Origin: Patescibacteria group bacterium
Lineage (GTDB): Bacteria > Patescibacteriota > JABMPQ01 > JAHIRA01
DNA length: 8,865 nt
Assembly: GCA_018818905.1 (NCBI GenBank)
Contig: JAHIRA010000100.1
Location: forward strand, 1 to 8,865
Reading direction: 5' to 3'
Shown here: positions 1 through 6,842 of the stretch, in pieces
Layout: each line of letters starts with the position of its first letter
Numbering within the stretch: position 1 is the stretch's first letter
The notes under the pieces: generated by a model
What the model was told of the DNA's origin: nothing
Database searches by the model: none
What the model saw: only the letters and a program-made list of their open reading frames with translations
Made by a program: the position numbers and the translations under genes

Positions 1-428
1 ATCCAAAGGCCCTGGCTTACAGCCGAAAAATTGCTCGTAAGTTTGGTCTTGGTGATTGTATCAGTACAGTCGAAGGGACGGTTAGTCGTAGAAGTAATGA
101 GCTAGAGAGAGCTGTTAACTGCCATACTCCAGACATTGTTGAGGTGATTGGCTTATTGGATTACCTTAGCGATAGTGCGGCTTCAGCCTTGATCAAAAGG
201 CTCTCTGGGCTGTTACACTTGAACGGTGGCGGATTTTTCTTCACAGCCAATGTTGCGCCAAATCCAGAGCAGTTCTTCTTAAAATGGGTGATTGGCTGGC
301 CCATGATCTATCGCACAGACAAAAGACTTTGGCGAGTAGTTGCTGACGCTGGCGTTTCCCGTTTCCAGATCAAATACGAGCCCCACAGAATTCATGGAAT
401 TGTTATTGCAAGAGTCAACCTTGCTTAA
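1..428 (+). CDS. Class I SAM-dependent methyltransferase, 3' part (5' end outside window)
   Basis: The reading frame is open from base 3 to the TAA at 426-428, giving about 141 residues of the C-terminal half; the start and the glycine-rich SAM-binding motif I lie outside the window. What is visible fits the Rossmann methyltransferase fold: an acidic strand (PDIVEVIGLLDYLSD, where motif II/post-II usually sits), a helix, then a turn with three glycines (LNGGGFFFTANV) leading into the strand typical of post-motif III. A tail rich in aromatics (FFLKWVIGWPMIYRTDKRLW) follows. This 'xLDYLsD...GG...N...W.mIYRT' pattern reminds me of methyltransferases annotated as 3-hydroxypalmitic acid methyl ester biosynthesis (PhcB-like) proteins, but that is memory, not a search. 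Substrate unknown. The histidine kinase starts 70 bases downstream. Methyltransferase class is fairly sure; any narrower function is not. Confidence 0.65.
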   Translation, partial: PKALAYSRKIARKFGLGDCISTVEGTVSRRSNELERAVNCHTPDIVEVIGLLDYLSDSAASALIKRLSGLLHLNGGGFFFTANVAPNPEQFFLKWVIGWPMIYRTDKRLWRVVADAGVSRFQIKYEPHRIHGIVIARVNLA

Positions 429-449
429 CCCCCGAAGAATTGATAAAAT

Positions 450-464
450 TCTACATAGTGTAGA
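450..464. promoter_or_regulatory. Palindrome in the methyltransferase/kinase gap, possible operator
   Basis: A perfect inverted repeat with 6-base arms and a 3-base centre (TCTACA-TAG-TGTAGA) sits 34 bases before the chosen kinase start. A -35-like TTGATA lies just upstream at 440-445, but no good -10 box sits at the right distance. The TACA...TGTA arms resemble operators of BlaI/MecI/CopY-type repressors, which normally have a 2-base centre, so the match is imperfect. It could be an operator, a small hairpin, or chance. Confidence 0.3.
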
Positions 465-498
465 CAAAATCTTTTTCAGGGGTTCTTTATTTATCGAA

Positions 499-2742
499 AT
501 GGATTATTTTTCAATATCTGCTTTAATTAATGCATTTACCAGTATTATCTTGGGTGTTTTTGTTCTTGCCAAAAACAGAAAAAGCCCTGTTGGATTTTCT
601 TTCTTTTTATTTGCATTTTCAGTTTTTATTTGGAGCTTCTGCTACTTTTTTTGGCAGCAAGCTAATAGCTCTGACGGCGCTCTCCTTTGGTCAAGGGGCT
701 TAATGGCAGGTGCGACTCTTATCCCTTTTTCTTACTTATATTTTGTTCTAGTTTTTCTAAATAGAGTAAAAAAAGAGAAATTTGTTTTTATTCTGGCTTC
801 AGTTGTAACCCTAATACTAACAGTCTCAAATTTAACATCTTTGGTAGTTAAAGGTGTTGCGCCTAAGCTTTCTTTTCCTTTTTGGCCCGAGCCAGGTATT
901 TTTTTCCCACTTTTCCTTGCTTCATTTTTTGGATTTGTTGTTTATTCATCGATACTGCTTTACAAAGCATATCGAAAACAGAAAAATGCTAGAAGAAGCC
1001 AGATTGCTTACGTTTTGACTGGCATGGTTATTGGTTTTGCTGGTGGTTCAACTAATTTTCTTCTTTGGTACAACATCCCTATCCCTCCAATTGCTAATGT
1101 TTTAGTTTCGCTTTATGTTGGGTTTGTTGCCTACGCTATAATTCGCTACCGCCTCATGGACATCCGCATAGTCATCCGCAAAAGCATTGTCACCATCACT
1201 GCCTTAGCCACCATCATCAGCATTGGGCTTCTACTTATGTACGCTGAAACCAGGCTTTTCAATAATGCTTTGTCTCCCGCAACGGCCGGAGCAGTTATTT
1301 TAGGCATCAGCGTTCTTCTCTACAACCCAGTCCGCAATCGGTATCTGAAACTTGCCAACAAGTATTTCTTCACCAGTCTTTATAACTATCAAAAGACTAT
1401 CGAGGATTTGACCAGAAGTCTAACTACTGTTATTGAGCTCAAGAAAGTAGTTGATATGATTGTTGATACTATCATGCAAACCATGGGTCTTGATAGGGCA
1501 GGGGTTTTAATTCTAGAGGACGCTTCGGCAAAAAATAAAAAAGAAAGACGCTACAGTATTGCTAAGATTGTTGGTTTTGATAAAAAAAATGGCATTAGTT
1601 TAGTCAAAGACAATTTTCTAACCAAATATCTAGAGGAAACCAAGAAGCCTCTAGTTTACGAAGAAATTCATCGCTTGGCAGAAGAAGAGGGTAGTGAAGG
1701 CAAAAAAGACGAACTCCTAAAACTTCAAAAGAACATGAAGAAGATAGAAGCTTCTGTTTGTCTGCCACTAACAAGCGGTCAGAAGATGATCGGTTTGATA
1801 GTGCTTGGTAACAAAGTTGCTCGTGATGCTTACACCAAAGAAGATCTCGAACTTCTCACCACTCTCTCTGGGCAAGCTTCAGTAGCCATAGAAAATGGAT
1901 TACTCGTTCAAGAAGTTAAACGCTTCAACGAAACCCTCCAATCCGAAGTCGAAAAACAAACCAAGGAAATCAAAGATCTCTACGAAATGAAATCCAACTT
2001 CCTCACGGTAGCCTCTCATCAACTCAGAACCCCTACCAGCATTATTAGGGGGACACTCTCTATGTTGGTTGAAGATGATCTTTCTCCTGAACAGGTAAAC
2101 AAAATGACGGCCTCGGCTTTTGAATCTTCTAGCAATCTTGAGCGGGTTATTGAAGACATCTTAGTTGCTGCCGAAATAGACTCTTCAAAGTTCAATTTCA
2201 GTCCCGAGCCTGTCGATATCATTCCAGTGATCAAAAAGGTCGTTAAGGACTTAAAACTCAAGGCTGACACCAAGGGTTTGAAGCTTAACTTTGATGAGCC
2301 AGGCTTCAAGAAGGCTATGGCCATGACGCATGCTACCAAAGTGGAACAGGCTTTCGCTAACCTGATTGATAATGCTCTTAACTATACAACTACAGGCAGC
2401 GTCACGGTCAGTATCAAACCAGAGAAGAAAAAAGGCCAAGATTATTTCACTTTTGTCTGTAAGGATACCGGTATTGGCATGACCAAAGAGGACATCAAAA
2501 AAATTGGCGAGAAGTTTTTTAGAAGCAAAAATGTTTTCTCTGTCCACCCCAACGGCACCGGCTTAGGGGTTTATATCGTCAAAAGTGTGGTTGATTCCAG
2601 TGAGGGTTTCTTGACTGTCGAAAGTCCTGGCCTAGAGAAGGGAAGTTCTTTCATGATTTCACTCAAACAAGCCACATCCAAAGAAATTGATAGGTTTAAT
2701 AAAGAACAGACGCAGAGAGAAGATCTCAAAGAGAAGTCATGA
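499..2742 (+). CDS. Membrane sensor histidine kinase with GAF domain
   Basis: A 747-residue sensor kinase that should autophosphorylate on histidine in response to a membrane or cytoplasmic cue. Residues about 6-285 hold eight or nine hydrophobic spans, like the multi-span sensor regions of 7TM-type kinases. Residues about 305-468 look like a GAF domain, followed by a short coiled linker. The HisKA box contains SHQLRTP with the phospho-acceptor at His507. The ATPase domain has the N box (NLIDNAL, Asn621/Asn625), G1 box DTGIG (656-660), F box FFRS and G2 box NGTGLG (685-690). The frame is open back to an ATG at 340, inside the methyltransferase gene. I chose the ATG at 499 because it directly precedes the first membrane span and clears the upstream gene; the ribosome site is weak (AGGGG at 478-482, rather far). 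No response regulator is adjacent, so its partner is elsewhere. Confidence 0.9.
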   Translation: MDYFSISALINAFTSIILGVFVLAKNRKSPVGFSFFLFAFSVFIWSFCYFFWQQANSSDGALLWSRGLMAGATLIPFSYLYFVLVFLNRVKKEKFVFILASVVTLILTVSNLTSLVVKGVAPKLSFPFWPEPGIFFPLFLASFFGFVVYSSILLYKAYRKQKNARRSQIAYVLTGMVIGFAGGSTNFLLWYNIPIPPIANVLVSLYVGFVAYAIIRYRLMDIRIVIRKSIVTITALATIISIGLLLMYAETRLFNNALSPATAGAVILGISVLLYNPVRNRYLKLANKYFFTSLYNYQKTIEDLTRSLTTVIELKKVVDMIVDTIMQTMGLDRAGVLILEDASAKNKKERRYSIAKIVGFDKKNGISLVKDNFLTKYLEETKKPLVYEEIHRLAEEEGSEGKKDELLKLQKNMKKIEASVCLPLTSGQKMIGLIVLGNKVARDAYTKEDLELLTTLSGQASVAIENGLLVQEVKRFNETLQSEVEKQTKEIKDLYEMKSNFLTVASHQLRTPTSIIRGTLSMLVEDDLSPEQVNKMTASAFESSSNLERVIEDILVAAEIDSSKFNFSPEPVDIIPVIKKVVKDLKLKADTKGLKLNFDEPGFKKAMAMTHATKVEQAFANLIDNALNYTTTGSVTVSIKPEKKKGQDYFTFVCKDTGIGMTKEDIKKIGEKFFRSKNVFSVHPNGTGLGVYIVKSVVDSSEGFLTVESPGLEKGSSFMISLKQATSKEIDRFNKEQTQREDLKEKS

Positions 2743-2780
2743 AAATGCTTTCCAGTATAGATATTGCGAAGTCTTTATTG

Positions 2781-2809
2781 TTGAAACTTTGACAAAATTA
2801 AGCTAAGAT
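2781..2809 (+). promoter_or_regulatory. Promoter of clpP
   Basis: TTGAAA (2781-2786) and TAAGAT (2804-2809) are separated by exactly 17 bases. The expected transcription start near 2816 gives a leader of about 20 bases before the clpP ATG. An overlapping TTGACA at 2789-2794 has no -10 box at proper spacing and is probably not used. Confidence 0.6.
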
Positions 2810-2836
2810 TGATTCAAATAACTAATACAGAAACTT

Positions 2837-3412
2837 ATGAACCTCATCCCCACAGTCATAGAAAAATCAACCCACGGCGAGCGTGCTTACGATATTTTTT
2901 CTCGCCTCCTAAAAGATAGAATTATTTTTCTTGGTGGCGCCGTTGATGATCAAATGGCCAACACTATTATCGCTCAACTTCTCTTTCTGGAAAGCGAAGA
3001 CAAGAACAAAGATATCAAAATTTATATCAATTCGCCCGGTGGTTCAGTAACTGCTGGTCTAGCCATCTATGACACAATGCAGTATGTTAAACCTGATGTT
3101 TCAACTATCTGCGTTGGTCTAGCTGCTTCCATGGGAGCGGTTCTTCTAGCTGCCGGGACCAAAGGCAAGCGCCTAGCTCTCCCCGACAGTGAGGTCCTCA
3201 TTCATCAAGTCATGGGTGGAGCTCAAGGTCAGGCCACAGACATCGAAATTACAGCTAGGCATATCCTCAAAACCAAGGTCAAGCTCACCAAAATTTTAGC
3301 CAAACACACCAAGCAAAGTCTGGCCAGAATAGAAAAAGACACTGACCGGGATTATTATATGTCAGCCGAAGAATCCAAAAAATACGGCATTGTTGATCAA
3401 ATTGTCGGCTAA
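2837..3412 (+). CDS. clpP: ATP-dependent Clp protease proteolytic subunit ClpP
   Basis: A 191-residue cytoplasmic serine peptidase that assembles into two stacked heptamers and cuts proteins unfolded by a Clp ATPase. The catalytic triad is complete: Ser98 in GLAASMGA, His123 in LIHQ, Asp172 in DTDRDYY. The oxyanion/strand motif SPGGS (66-70) and the handle region (about 125-160) are present. Length and start ([10 protein letters not shown], no long propeptide) match Bacillus-type ClpP. One oddity: the residue after HQ is Val125, where the classical active-site signature ends in HQP. It has its own promoter and no strong Shine-Dalgarno site. Its TAA shares one base with the ATG of the next small gene. 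No Clp ATPase gene is in the window. Confidence 0.97.
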   Translation: MNLIPTVIEKSTHGERAYDIFSRLLKDRIIFLGGAVDDQMANTIIAQLLFLESEDKNKDIKIYINSPGGSVTAGLAIYDTMQYVKPDVSTICVGLAASMGAVLLAAGTKGKRLALPDSEVLIHQVMGGAQGQATDIEITARHILKTKVKLTKILAKHTKQSLARIEKDTDRDYYMSAEESKKYGIVDQIVG

Positions 3413-3552
3413 TGCTTCTACGTTTCAAAAATATAGTCAAAAACACCTTTGTGTTCATCTTTGGCGGAGCTATTAGTCTCTTGCTGGTGATTTTTTTGGC
3501 TATTTTTCTTAGAAGAAAAAAACACAAAAAGACTCAAAAGAAAGGGGACTGA
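3412..3552 (+). CDS. 46-residue single-span membrane protein coupled to clpP
   Basis: A short gene in a TAATG overlap with clpP (the A of the clpP TAA is the A of this ATG), an arrangement typical of translational coupling. The product has a short basic N-terminus (LRFKNIVKN), one hydrophobic stretch at about residues 12-33, and a strongly basic C-terminal tail (RRKKHKKTQKK). The positive tail predicts that the C-terminus stays in the cytoplasm. I do not recognise a family. The clean membrane segment plus the exact overlap argue for a real gene; its small size and lack of known relatives argue for caution. It could anchor ClpP or a partner at the membrane, but that is pure inference. Confidence 0.55.
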   Translation: MLLRFKNIVKNTFVFIFGGAISLLLVIFLAIFLRRKKHKKTQKKGD

Positions 3553-3577
3553 AGTTTACTCTTACACATTTTTTCTC

Positions 3578-3606
3578 TTGCAGAAACCCTTGGCTCTTGC
3601 TAGAAT
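3578..3606 (+). promoter_or_regulatory. Promoter of the rny-ymdB unit
   Basis: TTGCAG (3578-3583) and TAGAAT (3601-3606) have a 17-base spacer, and the -10 box is identical to that of hup. Transcription would start near 3613, about 250 bases before the rny ATG. It begins only 26 bases after the stop of the small membrane protein gene. Confidence 0.55.
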
Positions 3607-3612
3607 AACCTC

Positions 3613-3862
3613 ACTTGAAGGTATTTATTTTCAAGTACTGTAACCTAAAAGATTAGCTAAATAGCTCGAGATTTTTTGACAGACAACGATTTGAAACACG
3701 GTTTGAGCTTCAAAAAATGAATTTTTGCTCCCAAAGTTTGATTATCCAGATTTCTACCATAGCAAAGACCCACAAGACTAAGAAGATTGGCTTAAGAAAG
3801 CCACTTCTCTAGTAGGGCCTCCTTTTGCTTGTCAAAAAACTTGAGCCCTAGAAAGGAAAGAT
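3613..3862 (+). promoter_or_regulatory. Long, possibly structured 5' leader of rny
   Basis: About 250 bases with no convincing gene between the predicted start point and rny. It contains a hairpin right at the start (ACTTGAA 3613-3619 with TTCAAGT 3630-3636), a bulged hairpin at 3705-3730 (GAG plus CAAAAA with TTTTTG plus CTC), and a possible closing stem TAGGGC/GCCCTA (3813-3818 with 3845-3850) just before the ribosome site. A 31-codon ORF at 3717-3812 lacks a ribosome site. The segment ends in a purine-rich Shine-Dalgarno stretch (AAGGA at 3853-3857). I recognise no riboswitch class. It could be an autoregulatory leader or a small RNA ahead of rny. Confidence 0.35.
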
Positions 3863-5386
3863 ATGCCATTGATTTGGATTCTTGCCCCAGTTTTTGTTTT
3901 AGTTGGCGTTGCCGGTGGTTATGTTCTCAGAAAAACCGTTGCCAAAAAGAAACAAGACGAGGCCGAAACAAAGTCCCAAACAATTATTGACAAAGCCAAA
4001 ACCAAGCACAAAGAGATTCTTCTGGAAGCCAAAGACAAGGCTCTCAAGATTACCGAAGAGGCTAAAACAGAAGAAAACGAACGACGCAAAAGAATTCTTC
4101 ACGCTGAAGAAAGGATTGAAAAGCGAGAGAATCAGTTAGATCAGAAGTATGAAAATCTAGACAAGAAAAGTCTCTACATCAATCAAAGAGCCAAAGAGAC
4201 CAATCAAATCCGTGATGAACTAGACAAAATCAAGAGAAAGCAAATAGAAACTCTAGAAAAAGTAGCCGATCTCTCTAGAGACAGAGCCAAAGAGGTTCTG
4301 ATGGAAATGGTCGAGAAAGACATCAAAGAAGAAATTATTGAGCGTGTTAAAAAGCTCAAAAAGATAGAAAAAGAAGAAGCAGACAAAAATGCCCAAAAGA
4401 TCGTAGGGCTAGCTATTGAACGTTATGCCCAAGATCAGTCTTCAGAAATGACGGCCACAACCGTGAGCCTTCCTTCAGATGAAATGAAAGGTCGAATTAT
4501 TGGTCGTGAAGGACGTAATATCAAAAGAATAGAAGAGTTAACTGGCATCGAAATAGTCGTTGATGATACTCCGGAGGCTATTGTTATTTCCGGATTTAAC
4601 CCCATTAGAAGACACATTGCCAAGAGGTCACTAGAAAAACTTATTCACGATGGTCGCATTCATCCAGCCAAAATAGAAGAGACAATTACTAAGGTCAAAA
4701 ACGAAATTGCTCAAGAAATAAAAGAAGCCGGTGAAGCCACTGTCTATGATCTAGGTATTGCCGATTTTGATCCCAAGCTAGTGCAACTCATTGGTCGTCT
4801 CAAGTTTAGAACCAGTTACGGCCAGAATGTTCTTAATCACTCTATTGAAGTGGCTAATCTGGCAGCCATTATGGCCGAAGAGCTGCACGCTGATGTTGGA
4901 GTGGCCAAAAGAGCTGGTATCCTTCATGATATTGGTAAGTCTGTCGATCACGAGATTGAAGGAACTCACATTGAAATTGGCAAAAATATTCTCAAAAAAT
5001 TTGGCGTCAATAGTAAAATCATTCACGCTGTTGAATGCCATCATGGCGATATTGACCCAGAAACAGCCGAAGCTTCTGTGGTGGCTGCCGCTGACGCTAT
5101 TTCAGGTAGTCGCATTGGGGCCAGGAAAGATAGTTACGAAAACTACATCAAGCGCCTTGAAGAGCTAGAAAACGTGGCTACTACTTTTGATGGTGTAGAA
5201 AGAGTCTATGCTGTCCAGGCTGGTCGCGAAGTCAGAGTCTTTGTCACTCCTGACAAAGTTGATGACTTGGGGGCAATGAAAATGGCTCGCGAGATTGCCA
5301 CCAAAATTGAAAAAGAATTAAAATATCCGGGCGAAATTCGAGTCAACGTTATCAGAGAAACTCGAATCGTAGAATACGCTCGTTAA
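3863..5386 (+). CDS. rny: Ribonuclease Y
   Basis: A 507-residue membrane-anchored endoribonuclease that starts mRNA turnover. Order of parts: an N-terminal membrane span (about 4-22); a long charged coiled coil (about 25-190); a KH RNA-binding domain with the GREG loop at 214-217 (about 205-270); an HD hydrolase domain with His355-Asp356 in ILHDIGKS and a downstream HHGD at 393-396 for metal binding; and the conserved C-terminal domain ending in RIVEYAR. Length and layout match the family (about 520 residues). The start is supported by AAGGA five bases upstream and by the membrane anchor at residue 4. It is followed after 4 bases by ymdB, the order known from Bacillus (ymdA-ymdB). Confidence 0.97.
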   Translation: MPLIWILAPVFVLVGVAGGYVLRKTVAKKKQDEAETKSQTIIDKAKTKHKEILLEAKDKALKITEEAKTEENERRKRILHAEERIEKRENQLDQKYENLDKKSLYINQRAKETNQIRDELDKIKRKQIETLEKVADLSRDRAKEVLMEMVEKDIKEEIIERVKKLKKIEKEEADKNAQKIVGLAIERYAQDQSSEMTATTVSLPSDEMKGRIIGREGRNIKRIEELTGIEIVVDDTPEAIVISGFNPIRRHIAKRSLEKLIHDGRIHPAKIEETITKVKNEIAQEIKEAGEATVYDLGIADFDPKLVQLIGRLKFRTSYGQNVLNHSIEVANLAAIMAEELHADVGVAKRAGILHDIGKSVDHEIEGTHIEIGKNILKKFGVNSKIIHAVECHHGDIDPETAEASVVAAADAISGSRIGARKDSYENYIKRLEELENVATTFDGVERVYAVQAGREVRVFVTPDKVDDLGAMKMAREIATKIEKELKYPGEIRVNVIRETRIVEYAR

Positions 5387-5390
5387 ATCT

Positions 5391-6182
5391 ATGATTAAGC
5401 TTATCTTTTTTGGCGATATCGTTGGAAAATCTGGCCGCCGCGCGGTAACCAAAGTCTTGCCTGGTCTCAAAGAAAAATACCAGCCTGATTTGGTGATTGC
5501 CAACGGAGAGAATCTGGCTCATGGCATGGGCATTACCGAGAAAACCATAGCAGAAGGTCTAGAAGCTGGCATTGATTTTTTTACTTCAGGAAATCATATC
5601 TTTGATCGCAATGAGGCCGTCAAGATTCTTGAAGACAAAGACGCCAAAATTATCAGACCAGCCAACTACCCACCACAAGTTCCAGGCCAGGGCTTCAAAG
5701 TTCTGCCTATTAGAACTGCCAAGCTTCTGGTTGTCAATCTCATGGGTCGGGTTTTTATCAAAGAAGATTATGATTGCCCCTTCCGGGCTATAGACAAAAT
5801 TCTGGAAGAAAAAGACAATGACGTTAAAGCAGTCTTGGTTGATTTTCATGCTGAGGCCACTAGTGAATCTATTGCTCTGGGAAAATACTTAGATGGACGT
5901 GTCAGTGCTTTTCTGGGCACTCACACTCATGTGCCAACCCAAGATTTCAGAATCATGCCCAAAGGCACAGCCTATGTTACTGACGTGGGCATGGTCGGCG
6001 ATTATGATTCTATTTTGGGTTTTGATAAAGAAACTTTGACCAAACGCTATCTGACCCAAGTGTCTCGCTCTTTTGAGGTCTCAGAAGGTCCTGAAGTCGA
6101 AGTCAATGCAATCTATCTAGAAATAGATCTACAGGGGCAAACACAAAAAATAGAAAAGATTTACGAGATAGTCGAAGTATAA
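5391..6182 (+). CDS. ymdB: YmdB-family metallophosphoesterase (TIGR00282 type)
   Basis: A 263-residue cytoplasmic metal-dependent phosphodiesterase; the Bacillus relative hydrolyses 2',3'-cyclic nucleotides and affects biofilm and motility choices. The metal-binding residues are all visible: Asp9 in FFGDIVG, Glu40-Asn41 in NGEN, Asn68 in GNH, His153 in DFHAEATSE, and His178/His180 in THTHVPTQD. Length equals the family norm. It starts four bases after the rny stop without a Shine-Dalgarno site of its own, so it is probably translated by re-initiation on the rny mRNA. The pairing suggests a shared role in RNA turnover or in clearing its cyclic-nucleotide products. A weak AT-rich hairpin at 6180-6198 follows directly; no strong terminator is seen. 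Confidence 0.95.
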   Translation: MIKLIFFGDIVGKSGRRAVTKVLPGLKEKYQPDLVIANGENLAHGMGITEKTIAEGLEAGIDFFTSGNHIFDRNEAVKILEDKDAKIIRPANYPPQVPGQGFKVLPIRTAKLLVVNLMGRVFIKEDYDCPFRAIDKILEEKDNDVKAVLVDFHAEATSESIALGKYLDGRVSAFLGTHTHVPTQDFRIMPKGTAYVTDVGMVGDYDSILGFDKETLTKRYLTQVSRSFEVSEGPEVEVNAIYLEIDLQGQTQKIEKIYEIVEV

Positions 6183-6222
6183 AAAGCAAGACTTTTTACC
6201 CATACCTGGGGATTCTTTGCCC

Positions 6223-6251
6223 TTGCCTGACTTCCCCCCTTATTGTAGAAT
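6223..6251 (+). promoter_or_regulatory. Promoter of the HU gene
   Basis: TTGCCT (6223-6228) and TAGAAT (6246-6251) are separated by 17 bases. The -10 box is preceded by TG at 6244-6245, close to an extended -10. The expected start near 6258 gives a leader of about 45 bases. Confidence 0.55.
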
Positions 6252-6285
6252 CAAGTTACGTTATCTAATAAATTAAAATAAAAAT

Positions 6286-6297
6286 GAAAGGGGGTGA
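6286..6297 (+). promoter_or_regulatory. Strong ribosome binding site of the HU gene
   Basis: GAAAGGGGGTGA is an extended match to the anti-Shine-Dalgarno sequence, centred about eight bases before the ATG at 6303. It is by far the strongest ribosome site in the window and fixes the hup start. It fits a gene expressed at a high level. Confidence 0.8.
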
Positions 6298-6302
6298 ACT
6301 AA

Positions 6303-6578
6303 ATGACAAAGACTCAGCTTATTGATGCTATGGCCGAAGAAGCAGGCGTTTCCAAAAGAGAAGCCGAAAGACTTCTTGAAGCTTTCGTTAACACTGTCAC
6401 CAACAATCTCAAGAAAGATGAGAAAGTTGCGGTCACTGGTTTTGGAACCTTCAAGGTTTCTCAAAGAAAAGAAAGAAAAGGTGTTAATCCTCAAAATCCT
6501 TCAGAAGTTATCACTATCCCAGCCGTCAAAGTTCCTAAGTTTACTGCAGGAAAAACCCTCAAAGATAGTATTAGATAA
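6303..6578 (+). CDS. hup: DNA-binding protein HU
   Basis: A 91-residue nucleoid protein that binds and bends DNA as a dimer without strict sequence specificity. It has the standard HU layout: a helical N-terminal half (MTKTQLIDAMAEEAGVSKREAERLL), the GFGTF turn at about 46-50, basic residues RKERKG, the flexible arm with the intercalating proline in the NPQNPSE segment, and the closing VPKFTAGKTLKDSIR. Length is exactly typical. It is a single-gene unit: its own promoter upstream, very strong ribosome site, and a clear terminator about 20 bases after the stop. IHF is possible in principle, but the arm and ends read as HU. Confidence 0.96.
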   Translation: MTKTQLIDAMAEEAGVSKREAERLLEAFVNTVTNNLKKDEKVAVTGFGTFKVSQRKERKGVNPQNPSEVITIPAVKVPKFTAGKTLKDSIR

Positions 6579-6599
6579 TTTCTTTCGATACAGTAGACA

Positions 6600-6628
6600 A
6601 AAATCCCGTCTAGGCGGGGTTTTTGTTT
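6600..6628 (+). terminator. Rho-independent terminator of hup
   Basis: Stem AAAATCCCG pairs with CGGGGTTTT (one T-G wobble) around a 6-base loop, followed by a T-rich run to 6628. It lies 21 bases after the hup stop and before the tRNA-Pro promoter. Confidence 0.85.
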
Positions 6629-6659
6629 TGCTCATTTGCTCTATAAGGTAGCTCTTGTC

Positions 6660-6688
6660 TTGACTCAAGCTTCAAAACCGCATATAAT
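6660..6688 (+). promoter_or_regulatory. Promoter of tRNA-Pro
   Basis: TTGACT (6660-6665) and a perfect TATAAT (6683-6688) with a 17-base spacer: the best consensus promoter in the window. Transcription would begin near 6695, about 15 bases before the mature tRNA. Confidence 0.85.
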
Positions 6689-6709
6689 CTTCATTACAGA
6701 CCCTTTTAA

Positions 6710-6783
6710 CGGGGCGTGGCCTAGTGGCTTAAGGCGCCTGCTTTGGGAGCAGGAGATCGTGAGTTCAAATCTCACCGCCCCGA
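6710..6783 (+). tRNA. tRNA-Pro (anticodon UGG)
   Basis: A full cloverleaf can be drawn by eye. Acceptor CGGGGCG (6710-6716) pairs with CGCCCCG (6776-6782), with discriminator A at 6783. D stem GCCT/AGGC, anticodon stem CCTGC/GCAGG around TTTGGGA with anticodon TGG at 6744-6746, five-base variable region, and T stem GTGAG/CTCAC around TTCAAAT. The C1-G72 end pair and G37 next to the anticodon are hallmarks of bacterial proline tRNA. CCA is not encoded (TAA follows), so the CCA-adding enzyme must finish it. Confidence 0.95.
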
Positions 6784-6784
6784 T

Positions 6785-6804
6785 AAATTTGCTTCAGCAA
6801 ATTT
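6785..6804 (+). terminator. Hairpin after tRNA-Pro, probable terminator or processing signal
   Basis: A perfect 8-base stem AAATTTGC/GCAAATTT around a TTCA loop begins two bases after the tRNA. The following bases are pyrimidine-rich but not a clean T run, so termination efficiency is uncertain. Confidence 0.45.
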
Positions 6805-6842
6805 CCCTTAATTCTTATCCTAAATTCTTTCCCTTAATTCTT
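6802..6842. repeat. 15-base direct repeat in the tRNA-Pro/rubrerythrin gap
   Basis: TTTCCCTTAATTCTT occurs exactly at 6802-6816 and again at 6828-6842. The copies are also the left arm of a longer imperfect inverted repeat with 6876-6902 on the right (CTTAA with TTAAG, CTTATCC with GGATAAG, CTTAATTCT with AGAATTAAG, in nested order). It could be a decayed small repetitive element or a structured RNA. Confidence 0.6.

Noticed and set aside
340..498. Longer kinase start at 340
   Set aside because: It would overlap the methyltransferase gene by 89 bases, and the extra 53 residues are neither conserved-looking nor hydrophobic; the ATG at 499 directly precedes the first membrane span.
2739..2792. 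17-codon ORF overlapping the kinase stop (ATGA)
   Set aside because: Too short, no ribosome site, and it runs through the -35 region of the clpP promoter; probably chance.
3676..3704. Second rny promoter starting at TTGACA (3676-3681)
   Set aside because: The bases at the correct distance (CGGTTT) do not resemble a -10 box.
6180..6198. Terminator after ymdB
   Set aside because: The TAAAAAG/CTTTTTA stem has a single G-C pair and no T tail beyond itself; too weak to call.
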